Positions 42,719 through 52,854 of a DNA stretch of 64,000 nt are shown here, piece after piece. The notes beneath the pieces were generated by a model. That model was not told the origin of the DNA. It made no database searches and saw only the letters and a program-made list of their open reading frames with translations. The stretch comes from Chloroflexota bacterium (GTDB taxonomy: Bacteria; Chloroflexota; Ktedonobacteria; Ktedonobacterales; Ktedonobacteraceae), in contig CADDZH010000006.1 in NCBI GenBank assembly GCA_902812455.1, forward strand, positions 1-64,000, read 5' to 3'. The position numbers were made by a program, and so were the translations under genes. Every line of letters starts with the position of its first letter. Positions within the stretch are counted from its first letter, which is position 1.

Positions 42719-44351
42719 GCGCTATCTCCTTCTCCGGCCTGTACCAGCAGTGCTTGCACTTCGCGCTGGGAGGAGTGACCCATTCCTTGACAGGCTCGCC
42801 GCCCTCTTGAACCGGGTGCCCATCCTGATCGATGCGCTGTGAGAACAGCTTGCGGTCATCGGATGTCAGGCAGCGCCCGGTCGCCAGCTCGAACTGCCAG
42901 CCATGCATGGTGCAGGTCAGGATGCCATCCTCGATCCTGCCAAAGCGCGTCAAATCGGCCTTCATATGCGGGCAGCGCCGCTGGATGCGATAGCCATCGA
43001 CCTCCCAGAACTGCTGCTCTGGCGAGCGCTCGGCATAGTAGCCCTCGATATATTGAATGCGCTCAGGTGTGAGGCCCTTAAAGAAATTATAGAGGTACTC
43101 ATTGTAAGGCCCCTTGCGTTCGGCTTTGAAACGACACGAGAGGAAAAGGTCATTCACCCAGTCCTCCACGTGCCGGATAATGCTGGATTCAAGCAAGGCC
43201 GGATCGACCTTGAAGCGGTATTCCCATTCCTCACCATTCCAGGGATAGACCCGCCGCTGCTGGTAGTCGATCACCACAGCCTGCTCGCCACAGTCAAGCA
43301 GCAAGCGCCCGTTAATGCCGACACAGGTGATATCGGCCTGCTTCAGTAACGGCTCGAACCAATCGCGCAGCGACGACACAATATCCACCTGGCCGCGTGG
43401 CCATGAGGCCTTGGCAGCCTCGATGACTGGCCGCTTGCGCTGCTGGTAGGCCTCAAGATAGGCACGCTTGTCGCGAAAGATAGCTTGCACCTGCTCGTCA
43501 GGCAGCGGATGGGCTATCGTGCAGGAGCCTTTGTTGATGGTGGCGACGCTGCCAGGAATCATCAGCCGGCCATTGTCATAGCCATGCTCCTGCATATACT
43601 CGATAAAAACTGTCTGATCGGGAAATGTATTGGTTGGGTCGCGATCAAAGTCGTTCATGTGAAACAGGTCATCATCCAGGAAACAGGGCGGCCCGGCAGA
43701 GGGTATGACAAATGTTGCGCCGATCTGCTGGGCATAGCGCAGAGCGCGCGCCATCTCATTTTCGCGCTTCTTGCGCCCCAGCGCCTGCATCATCTTCTCA
43801 GGGAAGAGGTAGACCATTGGATACCAGATCGCGCCAGAAAATTGCAGGAAGTGAGCATCATAAGGGCCGAGGTCTACCAGCATGTCTATATCTATAGGAC
43901 GCGAATCGTTCTGATCGAAAATGCGCGTCTCGCCATCATCGAGGATCAAACCGGAATCGCCGAGAGGGCCATCTGTAGGCGCCACCATGGCTACAATGGT
44001 AAAACGCAGGCCATCAATCTCAACAGGAACGCTATTTTTCGTCTCGATGAACTTCGTAAAGCCAACTTCGCGCAAAGCTCGTTCCTGCAAGCCCAGGGGA
44101 AAATCCGGCAAAAGAACCGTTGCCTCTTTCCAGACATGCTCGCGCAGGAACTGTGGATCGAAGTGATCATGATGGATATGCGAAAGATAAAGATAAGTAG
44201 GTTTGCTGAGTTTTTCTATATCCACATCTTCATTGCTGGGAAAAGGAAACCATGAAGCAAAGTAGGCAGGATTGAACCAGGGATCGCAGAGAATGCTGCC
44301 ATGTTTTGTTTCAATAAACAGGCCAGCCTGGCCAAGAAATGTAATATCCAT
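42702..44351 (-). CDS. Metallo-beta-lactamase-fold / Rieske fusion protein
   Basis: A 549-residue protein. The N-terminal UlaG-like MBL domain has YLSHIHHDHFDP (HxHxDH) after MDITFLGQAGLFIETKHGSILCDPWFNP. The C-terminal Rieske [2Fe-2S] cluster site is CPHMKADL...CTMHGWQF (residues about 475-500). A middle region with LLLDCGEQAVVIDY separates them. A further CKHC is at the C-terminus. Combination of these two domains recalls CMP-Neu5Ac-hydroxylase-like enzymes, though domain order here differs. The reaction is unknown. ATG 44351 has AAGGAG. Confidence 0.88.
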   Translation of the reverse strand: MDITFLGQAGLFIETKHGSILCDPWFNPAYFASWFPFPSNEDVDIEKLSKPTYLYLSHIHHDHFDPQFLREHVWKEATVLLPDFPLGLQERALREVGFTKFIETKNSVPVEIDGLRFTIVAMVAPTDGPLGDSGLILDDGETRIFDQNDSRPIDIDMLVDLGPYDAHFLQFSGAIWYPMVYLFPEKMMQALGRKKRENEMARALRYAQQIGATFVIPSAGPPCFLDDDLFHMNDFDRDPTNTFPDQTVFIEYMQEHGYDNGRLMIPGSVATINKGSCTIAHPLPDEQVQAIFRDKRAYLEAYQQRKRPVIEAAKASWPRGQVDIVSSLRDWFEPLLKQADITCVGINGRLLLDCGEQAVVIDYQQRRVYPWNGEEWEYRFKVDPALLESSIIRHVEDWVNDLFLSCRFKAERKGPYNEYLYNFFKGLTPERIQYIEGYYAERSPEQQFWEVDGYRIQRRCPHMKADLTRFGRIEDGILTCTMHGWQFELATGRCLTSDDRKLFSQRIDQDGHPVQEGGEPVKEWVTPPSAKCKHCWYRPEKEIAQKEAH

Positions 44352-44360
44352 GAAGACTCC

Positions 44361-45335
44361 TTACAATTGAACAGCACGAGAATCAATAGAATACCCCAAT
44401 ATTTTAGCGCCGTTGCCGCTAAACGCAACGGGGTCGCCGCTACACCATATCTGCAGTTCGCCCTTGCCAGTATCACCAGGGCCAACCTGGCACGCTAATC
44501 CCTCGGCCTCCAGCACAGCGCGCGTCCGCCGGGCAACAGCAGCGCCGCTATCAATGACCAGCACATGCTGGCCAACCACTCGCTCGATGACAGGCCGCAG
44601 GGCCGGGAAGTGCGTGCAGCCAAGCACCAGCACATCGATATCTTGTTGCAAGAGAGGCAGCAGCGCCTGCCGCACGGTCTCCTCTACAACGGGGCCATCC
44701 AGCTTCCCCTCTTCGACCAGGGTCACCAGCTCGGGACAGCCGGCAGTATATACCTGGATTCCTGCGGCGAATTGATCGATCAGGTGGCGCAGGTAAACCG
44801 CCTTCGAGGCGTGATTGGTCGCCGCTACCCCTATGTGTCCTGTACGAGTGGCGCGGGCTGCCGGTTTCACCGCTGGAACGACGCCCACAAAGGGCACCGA
44901 GGGGAACGTAGCGCGCAGCGCAGATAGCGCGGCCTGCGAGGCTGTATTGCAGGCAACCACGACCAGCTTTGCTCCTTGCTCGATGAGGAACCGGCATCCC
45001 GCGATGGAAAGTTCGGTGATTTCGGCGTCCGTGCGCATTCCATACGGGCAATGTGCGGTATCAGCGAAGTACAGGTAGCGCTCATGGGGAAGCTCCTCTT
45101 GCAATGCTGAAAGGATCGTCAACCCGCCTGCCCCTGAATCGAACACACCGATAGGGGCATTGCATGGAAGGAGCCGGACGGGCGCCCATAAAGGTCCACC
45201 ACCCCGCTCCGCATCCACCTTCGCCCCTACTATACTACGATCCGTATCCTGCACGGCATGGTTTTGGGAAAAAGATCTGCTCAGCCCGCTTCCCCCTCGC
45301 GCCGCTCCTCTCTGATTTTGGTCGTTAACATTCAT
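44361..45335 (-). CDS. murI: Glutamate racemase with N-terminal extension
   Basis: It interconverts L- and D-glutamate for peptidoglycan. PIGVFDSGAGGLT, VACNTASQAAL (first Cys), LVLGCTHFPALRP (second Cys) are diagnostic. The family normally begins just before PIGVFDSG, but here about 60 residues precede it, mostly encoded by a GTAGGGGC...GCCCCTAT repeat (45151-45240). Starts considered: ATG 45335 (chosen, 16 bases after the mutase stop) and in-frame GTG 45218. No good ribosome site exists for either. Confidence 0.9.
   Translation of the reverse strand: MNVNDQNQRGAARGGSGLSRSFSQNHAVQDTDRSIVGAKVDAERGGGPLWAPVRLLPCNAPIGVFDSGAGGLTILSALQEELPHERYLYFADTAHCPYGMRTDAEITELSIAGCRFLIEQGAKLVVVACNTASQAALSALRATFPSVPFVGVVPAVKPAARATRTGHIGVAATNHASKAVYLRHLIDQFAAGIQVYTAGCPELVTLVEEGKLDGPVVEETVRQALLPLLQQDIDVLVLGCTHFPALRPVIERVVGQHVLVIDSGAAVARRTRAVLEAEGLACQVGPGDTGKGELQIWCSGDPVAFSGNGAKILGYSIDSRAVQL
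45151..45240. repeat. Hairpin repeat overlapping the 5' end of murI
   Basis: ATAGGGGC (45151-45158) and GCCCCTAC (45233-45240) form the ends, with GGAGC/GCTCC inside. The left end coincides with the Pro-Ile codons opening the conserved MurI domain. Confidence 0.65.
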
Positions 45336-45351
45336 AATTGATGCTCTACAT

Positions 45352-47031
45352 TTATTCAACGGAGCGAAATTCACGCTGCTCGCCAAAGACGCGGCGCATG
45401 GCATCGCTTATTTCTCCCAGTGTGGCATAAGCCTCGACCGCCTGAATGATGAATGGGAGAAGATTGTCATTACCGGCAGCAGCCTGCTCGAGAGCCGAGA
45501 TGGCCTGCTGCACTCGCTCATTGTCGCGTCGCTCTCGCAGCGCGGCCAGCCTGGCACCCTGCCGCCGCCCTACTTCGGGATCAACTCGCAATAGCTCAGG
45601 CCGCCCTTCTTCCCCTCCCACGAAGCGATTGACTCCCACGACAACCGTGTGGCCTTCTTCCAGGGAGCGCTGGTAATCGTAAGCCGATTGTTCGATCTCG
45701 GCCTGCATGAAGCCTCGCTCAATGGCTCGGACGCTGCCACCCAGGGCATCGATCTTCTCGATATATTGCCATGCCCGCTCCTCTATAGCATCGGTCAGTG
45801 ACTCAATATAATACGATCCAGCAAGCGGGTCAACCACATCGGCCACACCCGTCTCGTAGGCCAGTACCTGCTGCGTGCGCAGGGCGATGCGCGCGGACTC
45901 TTCAGTAGGGAGCGAAAGCGCCTCGTCCTTTGAGTTGGTATGCAGGGACTGCGTGCCGCCAAGCACAGCAGCCAGGGCCTGGTAGGCTGTACGCACGATA
46001 TTGTTATCCGGCTGCTGGGCTGTCAGGGTCGAACCGGCAGTCTGGGTATGAAAACGCAGCATCATAGAGCGCGGGTCCTGGGCATGAAAGCGGTCGCGCA
46101 TGATGTGCGCCCACATACGCCGCGCCGCACGGAACTTGGCAACTTCTTCAAACAGGTTATTGTGGCTGTTGAAGAAGAAAGATAGCTGGCCTGCAAATCT
46201 ATCGACATCCAGGCCAGCATCGATGGCGGCCTGGACATAGGCGATGGCATTGGAGAGCGTGAAAGCCACTTCCTGCACGGCAGTCGCTCCTGCCTCGCGC
46301 ATATGATATCCGCTGATGCTAATGGTGTTCCAGCGTGGGAGATGCTCGGCGCAGTAGCGGAAAATATCGGTGACGATGCGCATGGAGGCTCTGGGCGGGT
46401 AGATGTAGGTGCCACGAGCGATGTACTCTTTCAAGATGTCGTTCTGGACAGTGCCGGAAAGTTTGCGCACATCGGCGCCCTGTTTTTTGGCGACCGCGAT
46501 ATAAAGGGCCAGTAGAATGCTAGCTGTGGCGTTGATGGTCATCGACGTGCTGACACGTTCGAGCGGCAAGCCATTGAGCAGCGTTTCCATGTCTTCAAGG
46601 CTGGAGATCGAGACGCCAACCTTGCCGACTTCGCCCTCGGCCAGAGGATTATCGGCGTCATAGCCCATCTGGGTGGGGAGGTCGAAAGCGACGGAGAGGC
46701 CGGTTGTTCCTTGCGAGAGCAAGAAATGGTAGCGTTTATTTGACTCTTCTGCCGTGCTAAAGCCGGCATACTGGCGCATCGTCCAGAAACGCGAGCGATA
46801 CATGCCGGGATGAATGCCTCTGGTGAAAGGAAACTCACCTGGATAGCCCAGCATGGTATGGGGATCAAAGCCCTGCAGGTCTTCCTGGGTAGCCAGGTCT
46901 GGCACTTCGATGCCCGAACTTGTCTCAAATTGCTGCTTGCGTTGCGCGGCTTTCTCCTTTGCGCTGCGAGCCGTTGTCTCGCGCCACTCTTCGACGTTCT
47001 TGCTGATATGCAACTCGTGATCCGTAGCCAT
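45352..47031 (-). CDS. Methylmalonyl-CoA mutase family, catalytic subunit (paralogue 2)
   Basis: A 559-residue B12-dependent mutase. [64 protein letters not shown] and [17 protein letters not shown] parallel the gene at 18554, but with divergent sequence. It ends at [18 protein letters not shown], so again lacks the cobalamin domain. Residues 1-40 form a charged N-terminal helix. ATG 47031 has AAAGGAGA at 8-9 bases, better than upstream ATGs at 47037 and 47055. It follows the biotin carrier gene by 44 bases and is likely cotranscribed. Confidence 0.92.
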   Translation of the reverse strand: MATDHELHISKNVEEWRETTARSAKEKAAQRKQQFETSSGIEVPDLATQEDLQGFDPHTMLGYPGEFPFTRGIHPGMYRSRFWTMRQYAGFSTAEESNKRYHFLLSQGTTGLSVAFDLPTQMGYDADNPLAEGEVGKVGVSISSLEDMETLLNGLPLERVSTSMTINATASILLALYIAVAKKQGADVRKLSGTVQNDILKEYIARGTYIYPPRASMRIVTDIFRYCAEHLPRWNTISISGYHMREAGATAVQEVAFTLSNAIAYVQAAIDAGLDVDRFAGQLSFFFNSHNNLFEEVAKFRAARRMWAHIMRDRFHAQDPRSMMLRFHTQTAGSTLTAQQPDNNIVRTAYQALAAVLGGTQSLHTNSKDEALSLPTEESARIALRTQQVLAYETGVADVVDPLAGSYYIESLTDAIEERAWQYIEKIDALGGSVRAIERGFMQAEIEQSAYDYQRSLEEGHTVVVGVNRFVGGEEGRPELLRVDPEVGRRQGARLAALRERRDNERVQQAISALEQAAAGNDNLLPFIIQAVEAYATLGEISDAMRRVFGEQREFRSVE

Positions 47032-47075
47032 AGCCATGTCTCCTTTCAATGGCATTATAGCATAAGGATAGAGAG

Positions 47076-47639
47076 CTATTCCCCTTGGATCACGACTAAG
47101 ACATCGCCCTGGTTGACCGTCTGGCCCTGGCTCACTTTGACCTCTTTCAGGGTGCCGGCGATTGGAGAAGCCAGATCGTTCTCCATCTTCATGGCCTCCA
47201 GCACCACTACCGTCTGGCCTCGCGTCACTTTCGCGCCTACCTCTAAGGGAATGCCTATCACCAGCCCCGGCATGGGAGCGCGTACTCTGGCCTCGCCTGT
47301 ATCACGCGCTGATTTTGCCGCGCCGGCCAGCGCCTTCTCGCGCTCGTCTTCAACCCGCACCTCGAAACGCTGGCCAGCAAACAGGATTTCATAGACCTGG
47401 CTCCCATCCTCATCCAACTCGGGCAGGCGACGCGCAAAAATTTCGTAGGATTTGCTATCGATAATGAGGCTAAAACGACCACCCGTACTCGCCTGCCCCT
47501 TGCTATCAGCCGCCAGAGGAGCAATAGAGCGCCAATCAATCTTGTAGTGTACTTCATCAATTATGACTTCCCGTTGCGGGCTGCTCTCACCTGTATCGAC
47601 CCGGTGAGCATGGTCATTGATAGTGGCAATATATGGCAT
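47076..47639 (-). CDS. Biotin carboxyl carrier subunit of an acyl-CoA carboxylase
   Basis: A 187-residue protein. The C-terminal biotinyl domain has the modification site [12 protein letters not shown] (Lys of AMKM) in a usual [10 protein letters not shown]...[16 protein letters not shown] frame. The N-terminal 100 residues resemble the BT-like linker of propionyl-CoA carboxylase alpha. Together with the mutase downstream this points to propionyl-CoA to succinyl-CoA conversion. ATG 47639 has AGAGGG upstream. The frame to 47750 is unsupported. Confidence 0.9.
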   Translation of the reverse strand: MPYIATINDHAHRVDTGESSPQREVIIDEVHYKIDWRSIAPLAADSKGQASTGGRFSLIIDSKSYEIFARRLPELDEDGSQVYEILFAGQRFEVRVEDEREKALAGAAKSARDTGEARVRAPMPGLVIGIPLEVGAKVTRGQTVVVLEAMKMENDLASPIAGTLKEVKVSQGQTVNQGDVLVVIQGE

Positions 47640-47661
47640 GGCTGTACCCTCTTTTTCTGAT

Positions 47662-47670
47662 ATTGTATCA
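47662..47670 (-). promoter_or_regulatory. Extended -10 element TGATACAAT before the biotin carrier gene
   Basis: On the minus strand, 22 bases before ATG 47639. Same nine bases as at 14179, 18367 and 52518. Confidence 0.55.
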
Positions 47671-47708
47671 CGATGGACCTGCATCATTTGATGTTGATAA
47701 AGCCAAAA

Positions 47709-47753
47709 TTCTAACACATCTCTAATATTTCTCCTACGTGGTTCTAACACATC
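47709..47753. repeat. Two 12-bp direct repeats
   Basis: TTCTAACACATC at 47709-47720 and 47742-47753 with 33-base period (about three helical turns), in the divergent region between the biotin carrier and metal-binding genes. Possible regulator site. Confidence 0.45.
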
Positions 47754-47821
47754 CTATGGCAAAATGTTGGCAGAACAAACAGGCAAAGGGCGTACCAGCA
47801 GAAGCGCTGAGGCAAGAGGCA

Positions 47822-48064
47822 ATGTACACACAGGGTAATCAAGTCCAGGCGACCAATCATCACAATCATGAATACGTGCATCACACGCGGCAGCCAAAGC
47901 GCTGTGCAAACTGCGATATCGAGATTCTGTGGTCTCCGGTGGTCGTGGAGGGCAAGACCTTTTGTTGTACCGGCTGCGCTGCTGGTGGCCCTTGCAATTG
48001 TGATTACTCCCAGTATCGTTCAGTCAATATTGCCGGGGTTATCCATTACCTTGAGCATGACTGA
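47822..48064 (+). CDS. Small metal-binding-domain protein (cation-ATPase N-terminal type)
   Basis: An 80-residue protein. A His-rich start (HHNHEYVHH) leads to CANCDIEILWSPVVVEG...FCCTGCAAGGPCNC, a Cys-rich domain found at the N-terminus of some heavy-metal P-type ATPases. It stands alone here, so perhaps a metal chaperone or sensor. AGAGG lies just before ATG 47822. An upstream in-frame start at 47738 lacks support. Located 62 bases before groES. Confidence 0.65.
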   Translation: MYTQGNQVQATNHHNHEYVHHTRQPKRCANCDIEILWSPVVVEGKTFCCTGCAAGGPCNCDYSQYRSVNIAGVIHYLEHD

Positions 48065-48125
48065 AACGAGCAATGGTAATCCCTTTTTTTAACCTACATA
48101 CATTGAATGAAAGGAAGTGGAGACT

Positions 48126-48416
48126 GTGGCCAAAATTCGTCCTGTTGGTGACCGCGTGGTGGTAAAACCGGCGGCCAGAGAAGAAGTGACCAAAAGCGGG
48201 ATCGTGATACCGGATACCGCTAAGGAGAAGCCCCAGGAGGGGACGGTCATTGCTGTCGGTAGTGGGCGCCTGCTGGATAATGGCGACCGCGCAGCAATAG
48301 ACGTTCGCGAAGGTGATCGTGTGCTCTTCGCCAAGTATGGCGGGACCGAGTTCAAGCTGGATGGTGAAGAGTACCTGGTGCTCAAAGAAAATGACATCCT
48401 GGCCGTTATTGGCTAA
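48126..48416 (+). CDS. groES: Co-chaperonin GroES
   Basis: A 96-residue subunit of the heptameric lid. [13 protein letters not shown] at the start, the mobile-loop region with [16 protein letters not shown] and the end [14 protein letters not shown] match the family. The start chosen is GTG 48126, which gives the usual family N-terminus; GTG 48117 is in frame and possible. No CIRCE repeat (TTAGCACTC/GAGTGCTAA) was seen upstream. Confidence 0.95.
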   Translation: MAKIRPVGDRVVVKPAAREEVTKSGIVIPDTAKEKPQEGTVIAVGSGRLLDNGDRAAIDVREGDRVLFAKYGGTEFKLDGEEYLVLKENDILAVIG

Positions 48417-48424
48417 GCTTATAG

Positions 48425-50077
<1,653 letters not shown>

Positions 50078-50105
50078 CTTCTCACTTTCATCATAGATAA
50101 GAAGA

Positions 50106-50144
50106 GGCCTGCCAGATGCTGTATCACCTGGCAGGCCCTTTTTT
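50106..50144 (+). terminator. Intrinsic terminator after groEL
   Basis: GGCCTGCCAG (50106-50115) pairs perfectly with CTGGCAGGCC (50128-50137), followed by C and six T. Confidence 0.93.
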
Positions 50145-50155
50145 CTTCCGGCGCA

Positions 50156-51088
50156 TCAGGAGTTAGATAAGAATTTGAACGAGCTAAGCATGGGCTGGAA
50201 GTACTTCTGGATGGCCTCTTGATATGCCACCTCGGGCGCGTAGTAGATAATGTTATAGTAGATCTTGCCGTGTTTGACCGTCAGCGAGACGAGATGGAAC
50301 AGCGTGCCATTCCCCTGGAAGTTAGCATCTTGTTCATCCCAGGTAATATTGCCAGCCTGGAGTTGCCGGGGCGTATTCGTCAAAAGCTGGAAATTGCTCA
50401 CACCCTGCGCTGTACTAAAGCCCTGGAGAACTGATTGGTTCACCATCGTTGTGCTGGAAAGTTGCGCCGATGTTGCTGCCGAAAATTTCTCGATTGCTAA
50501 CTCAACAGGTACTTGTTGAGAGCGGAAGTCGATAACGATATCACCAGAACCATTTGTTTGCGCAGGGTCAGCTATCCAGTCCGAGGGATATTTGATCGAG
50601 ATGCTCATTTGCGAATTAGTGGCTGTCTGGAATGAAGTTGGTGTGGGTAAAAGGTTGCTTTGCGAAGAGGGCGTGGAGCTGGCAGATGGATTGGGCGTGC
50701 CGGTAGCGGCAGGGGAAGGCTGTGCCGGTGGCACAACCACCTGGGCTGGCTTCACAGAGCGTGGCGGGAACTGCCCGTTCGCATAGAGAACCCCAAGCGT
50801 AAGGGCGGCACCGAGGATTGGTGTAAAGATCAGCAGCGCTACAATGGAGAGGACACCTGCAGCGGAGCGCTTCGGCCTGCTCTGTGGTTTTGCCGTTGCG
50901 GCTGCCACACTTTGCATAGTGGGCGTAGCTGCTTCGCTCCGGCTGGCGGGCTGCCTGGGAACACTTGTTGGCCAGGGAGGCGTACCCGGAGGGAGGTAAG
51001 AGAAGAAGGCCGGGCGAACAGGCGAGCCACACTTATAACAGAACGTAGCTGACTCCTGCAAATCAGCATTACATTGCGGGCAGTTCAT
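50156..51088 (-). CDS. Zinc-ribbon, single-pass membrane protein with PsbP/lipoprotein-like domain
   Basis: A 310-residue protein. It begins with a zinc ribbon (CPQCNADLQESATFCYKCG), then a Pro/Ser/Ala linker, one membrane helix (about 92-113, LSIVALLIFTPILGAALTLGVLY) and another low-complexity linker (SPAATGTPNPSASSTP). The extracellular domain (SISIKYPSDWIADPA...FKFLSNS) resembles PsbP/DUF1795-like beta folds. The function is unknown. GGGGAG lies 12 bases upstream of ATG 51088. It converges on groEL's terminator. Confidence 0.8.
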   Translation of the reverse strand: MNCPQCNADLQESATFCYKCGSPVRPAFFSYLPPGTPPWPTSVPRQPASRSEAATPTMQSVAAATAKPQSRPKRSAAGVLSIVALLIFTPILGAALTLGVLYANGQFPPRSVKPAQVVVPPAQPSPAATGTPNPSASSTPSSQSNLLPTPTSFQTATNSQMSISIKYPSDWIADPAQTNGSGDIVIDFRSQQVPVELAIEKFSAATSAQLSSTTMVNQSVLQGFSTAQGVSNFQLLTNTPRQLQAGNITWDEQDANFQGNGTLFHLVSLTVKHGKIYYNIIYYAPEVAYQEAIQKYFQPMLSSFKFLSNS

Positions 51089-51107
51089 GGTCTATCTATC
51101 TCCCCTT

Positions 51108-51368
51108 TTAACTGGTCGTTGTCTTGCTCAGGCGGCAATAAAATATCACAACACCACTACGCCGTTCGGTTATGGCTTTAATGACTTCAAGCGTAATAGG
51201 CTCCCCAATAGCAACAGGAATATCCACTTCGTCTAGCACGCGGCACTCGAAATGCCGTTCAGGATCAACGCTATCGGCAATGATACAGCGAACGTAAGGA
51301 TGCTCTTCTCCTTGAAATATCGTTTGCAGCCCCGGCGTCTTTTCTAAAAGCGTTCCAGATCGCGTCAT
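51108..51368 (-). CDS. Hypothetical protein, 86 residues
   Basis: A soluble small protein (GLQTIFQGEEHPYVRCIIAD, FECRVLDEVDIPVAI). No family recognised. The start ATG 51368 follows GGGGAGCAGGG; ATG 51404 in frame has a ribosome site only directly against it. It is 19 bases upstream of the zinc-ribbon gene and may be cotranscribed. Confidence 0.55.
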   Translation of the reverse strand: MTRSGTLLEKTPGLQTIFQGEEHPYVRCIIADSVDPERHFECRVLDEVDIPVAIGEPITLEVIKAITERRSGVVIFYCRLSKTTTS

Positions 51369-51467
51369 GGCGACTTTACCCTGCTCCCCTGCTATCTTAT
51401 ACATCCTCTATGCATATGCACTATAAAGAAGTTGCAGGAAAATGTCAATGATTTTTGGGTGGAGAGT

Positions 51468-52472
51468 CTATTGTTTTTGTTCGAGCACCTCTGGATTGAG
51501 GATATTGGGCGGGCGCCGGCCATGATGGAAAGCAACGATATTCTCGCTGGCCATCGTTGCCATCTTGGTACGAGTTTCCAAAGACGCGCTGGCAATATGA
51601 GGCACAAGCACCACATTCTCCATTGTCAACAACTCTGGTTCGACAGCAGGCTCATGCTCAAACACATCCAGCCCTGCAGCCCAGATCGTCCCATCCTGCA
51701 GAGCCTTCACCAGCGCTTTTTCATCGACGATGGGGCCGCGCGCGGTATTGATAAGAACAGCCGTGGGCTTCATCATCTTCAGTTCGCGCTCGCCAATCAA
51801 ATGATGGGTCGAGGGCACGTAGGGCGTGTGGATGCTGATAAAATCAGACTGTTTGAGCACCTCTTCCATTGGCATGTACGTCACGTGATATTTTGCCTCG
51901 TCTTCGGGTGACATGCGAGCCACATCATAGTACAGCACTTTCATCTCAAAGCCGCTGGCCCGTTGGGCGACAAGTTTGCCAATACGGCCCGCGCCGATCA
52001 AACCGAGTGTAGCATGATGGACATCCATGCCGCAAAACAGCAATGGTCCCCACCCTTTATACTTGCCGGCTCGCAAAAAGCGCTCAGCTTCGGGTATGCG
52101 GCGTGCGGTAGCCATCAAGAGGGCAAAAGCAAAATCGGCGGTCGTATCTGAGAGGACGCCCGGCGTGTTACTCACGGCTATGCCGAGGCGTGTGGCCGTT
52201 TCAAGATCGATATTATTGAAGCCAACCGCCATGTTTGCGATCATTTTCAGGCGGGGAGTGCCGGCGGCACAGGCTTCCAGGAACCTGGCATCGATATTGT
52301 CGGTGAGCAGGCAATAGATATAATCGTGTCCTGGCCCCCTGCGCAATAGCTCCTCGTAGGGCCAGATGACACCCTCTTCCATATTCGCCTCGACATCGCC
52401 GATGGCTTCAAGCGGTGGATATGCAGGATCGGGTACCTTTTGTGTGACGAGAATTTTTGGGCGATCTGCCAT
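51468..52472 (-). CDS. D-2-hydroxyacid dehydrogenase (glyoxylate/hydroxypyruvate reductase type)
   Basis: A 334-residue enzyme. NAD(P) loop LGLIGAGRIGKLVAQRA and the catalytic residues Arg (INTARGPIVDE), Glu (LDVFEHEP) and His (LVPHIASAS) are seen. AVGFNNIDLETATRLGIAVSNTPGVL is the family N-terminal signature. It reduces glyoxylate or hydroxypyruvate, or acts on a similar 2-oxo acid. ATG 52472 has a near-perfect AGGAGGT. The frame to 52682 is unsupported. Confidence 0.92.
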   Translation of the reverse strand: MADRPKILVTQKVPDPAYPPLEAIGDVEANMEEGVIWPYEELLRRGPGHDYIYCLLTDNIDARFLEACAAGTPRLKMIANMAVGFNNIDLETATRLGIAVSNTPGVLSDTTADFAFALLMATARRIPEAERFLRAGKYKGWGPLLFCGMDVHHATLGLIGAGRIGKLVAQRASGFEMKVLYYDVARMSPEDEAKYHVTYMPMEEVLKQSDFISIHTPYVPSTHHLIGERELKMMKPTAVLINTARGPIVDEKALVKALQDGTIWAAGLDVFEHEPAVEPELLTMENVVLVPHIASASLETRTKMATMASENIVAFHHGRRPPNILNPEVLEQKQ

Positions 52473-52509
52473 AATGACCTCCTGAAAAATAAAGATAGTG
52501 TTCTTTGTT

Positions 52510-52518
52510 ATTGTATCA
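52510..52518 (-). promoter_or_regulatory. Extended -10 element TGATACAAT before the dehydrogenase
   Basis: On the minus strand, 37 bases before ATG 52472. Shared word with three other promoters. Confidence 0.55.
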
Positions 52519-52526
52519 CGCCGATG

Positions 52527-52751
52527 CTCTTTGATTTCCATATGGAGAGCATGCCCTGTACCCCTTACACTTTTATCCAGCGTGATAAAGAGGAGAGGAT
52601 AGACCGGTGCAGCAGGCGTCTTGTTCCACAGTTGCAACGCGAAGGGTACGATGTTCGCTATCGCGAGTTCCCGGGCTTCCACTATGTCCCATCAAACGTA
52701 GTTCGTGAATCGCTGCATTGGTTCCTTGCAAAGGATGAACAGCAGAAGTGA
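52527..52751 (+). pseudogene. 3' remnant of a phospholipase/carboxylesterase-type hydrolase
   Basis: Only the C-terminal end of an alpha/beta hydrolase is readable: RRLVPQLQREGYDVRYREFPGFHYVP followed by ESLHWFL, including the catalytic His region. No nucleophile elbow or upstream domain exists; on the other side is the dehydrogenase promoter. No ribosome site for a start. Followed at 52778 by a hairpin repeat. Confidence 0.6.
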
Positions 52752-52777
52752 ATTGCGCCCCTTCGACTTTGTCATGT

Positions 52778-52840
52778 TCATGTGACGGGTGAAAGCCTGG
52801 CCCCCACAAGGGAGGCCACTACATGTCACCAGTCACGTGA
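52778..52840. repeat. 63-bp inverted-repeat unit containing the 28-bp repeat
   Basis: Outer arms 52778-52792 and 52826-52840 match at 13 of 15 positions as inverted copies; inside lies the 28-bp word (52797-52824) shared, in inverse orientation, with 18488-18515. Confidence 0.75.
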
Positions 52841-52854
52841 AGCTTAGTAGTGTA

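Noticed and set aside
48065..48125. CIRCE heat-shock operator before groES
   Set aside because: Looked for TTAGCACTC/GAGTGCTAA and did not find it.
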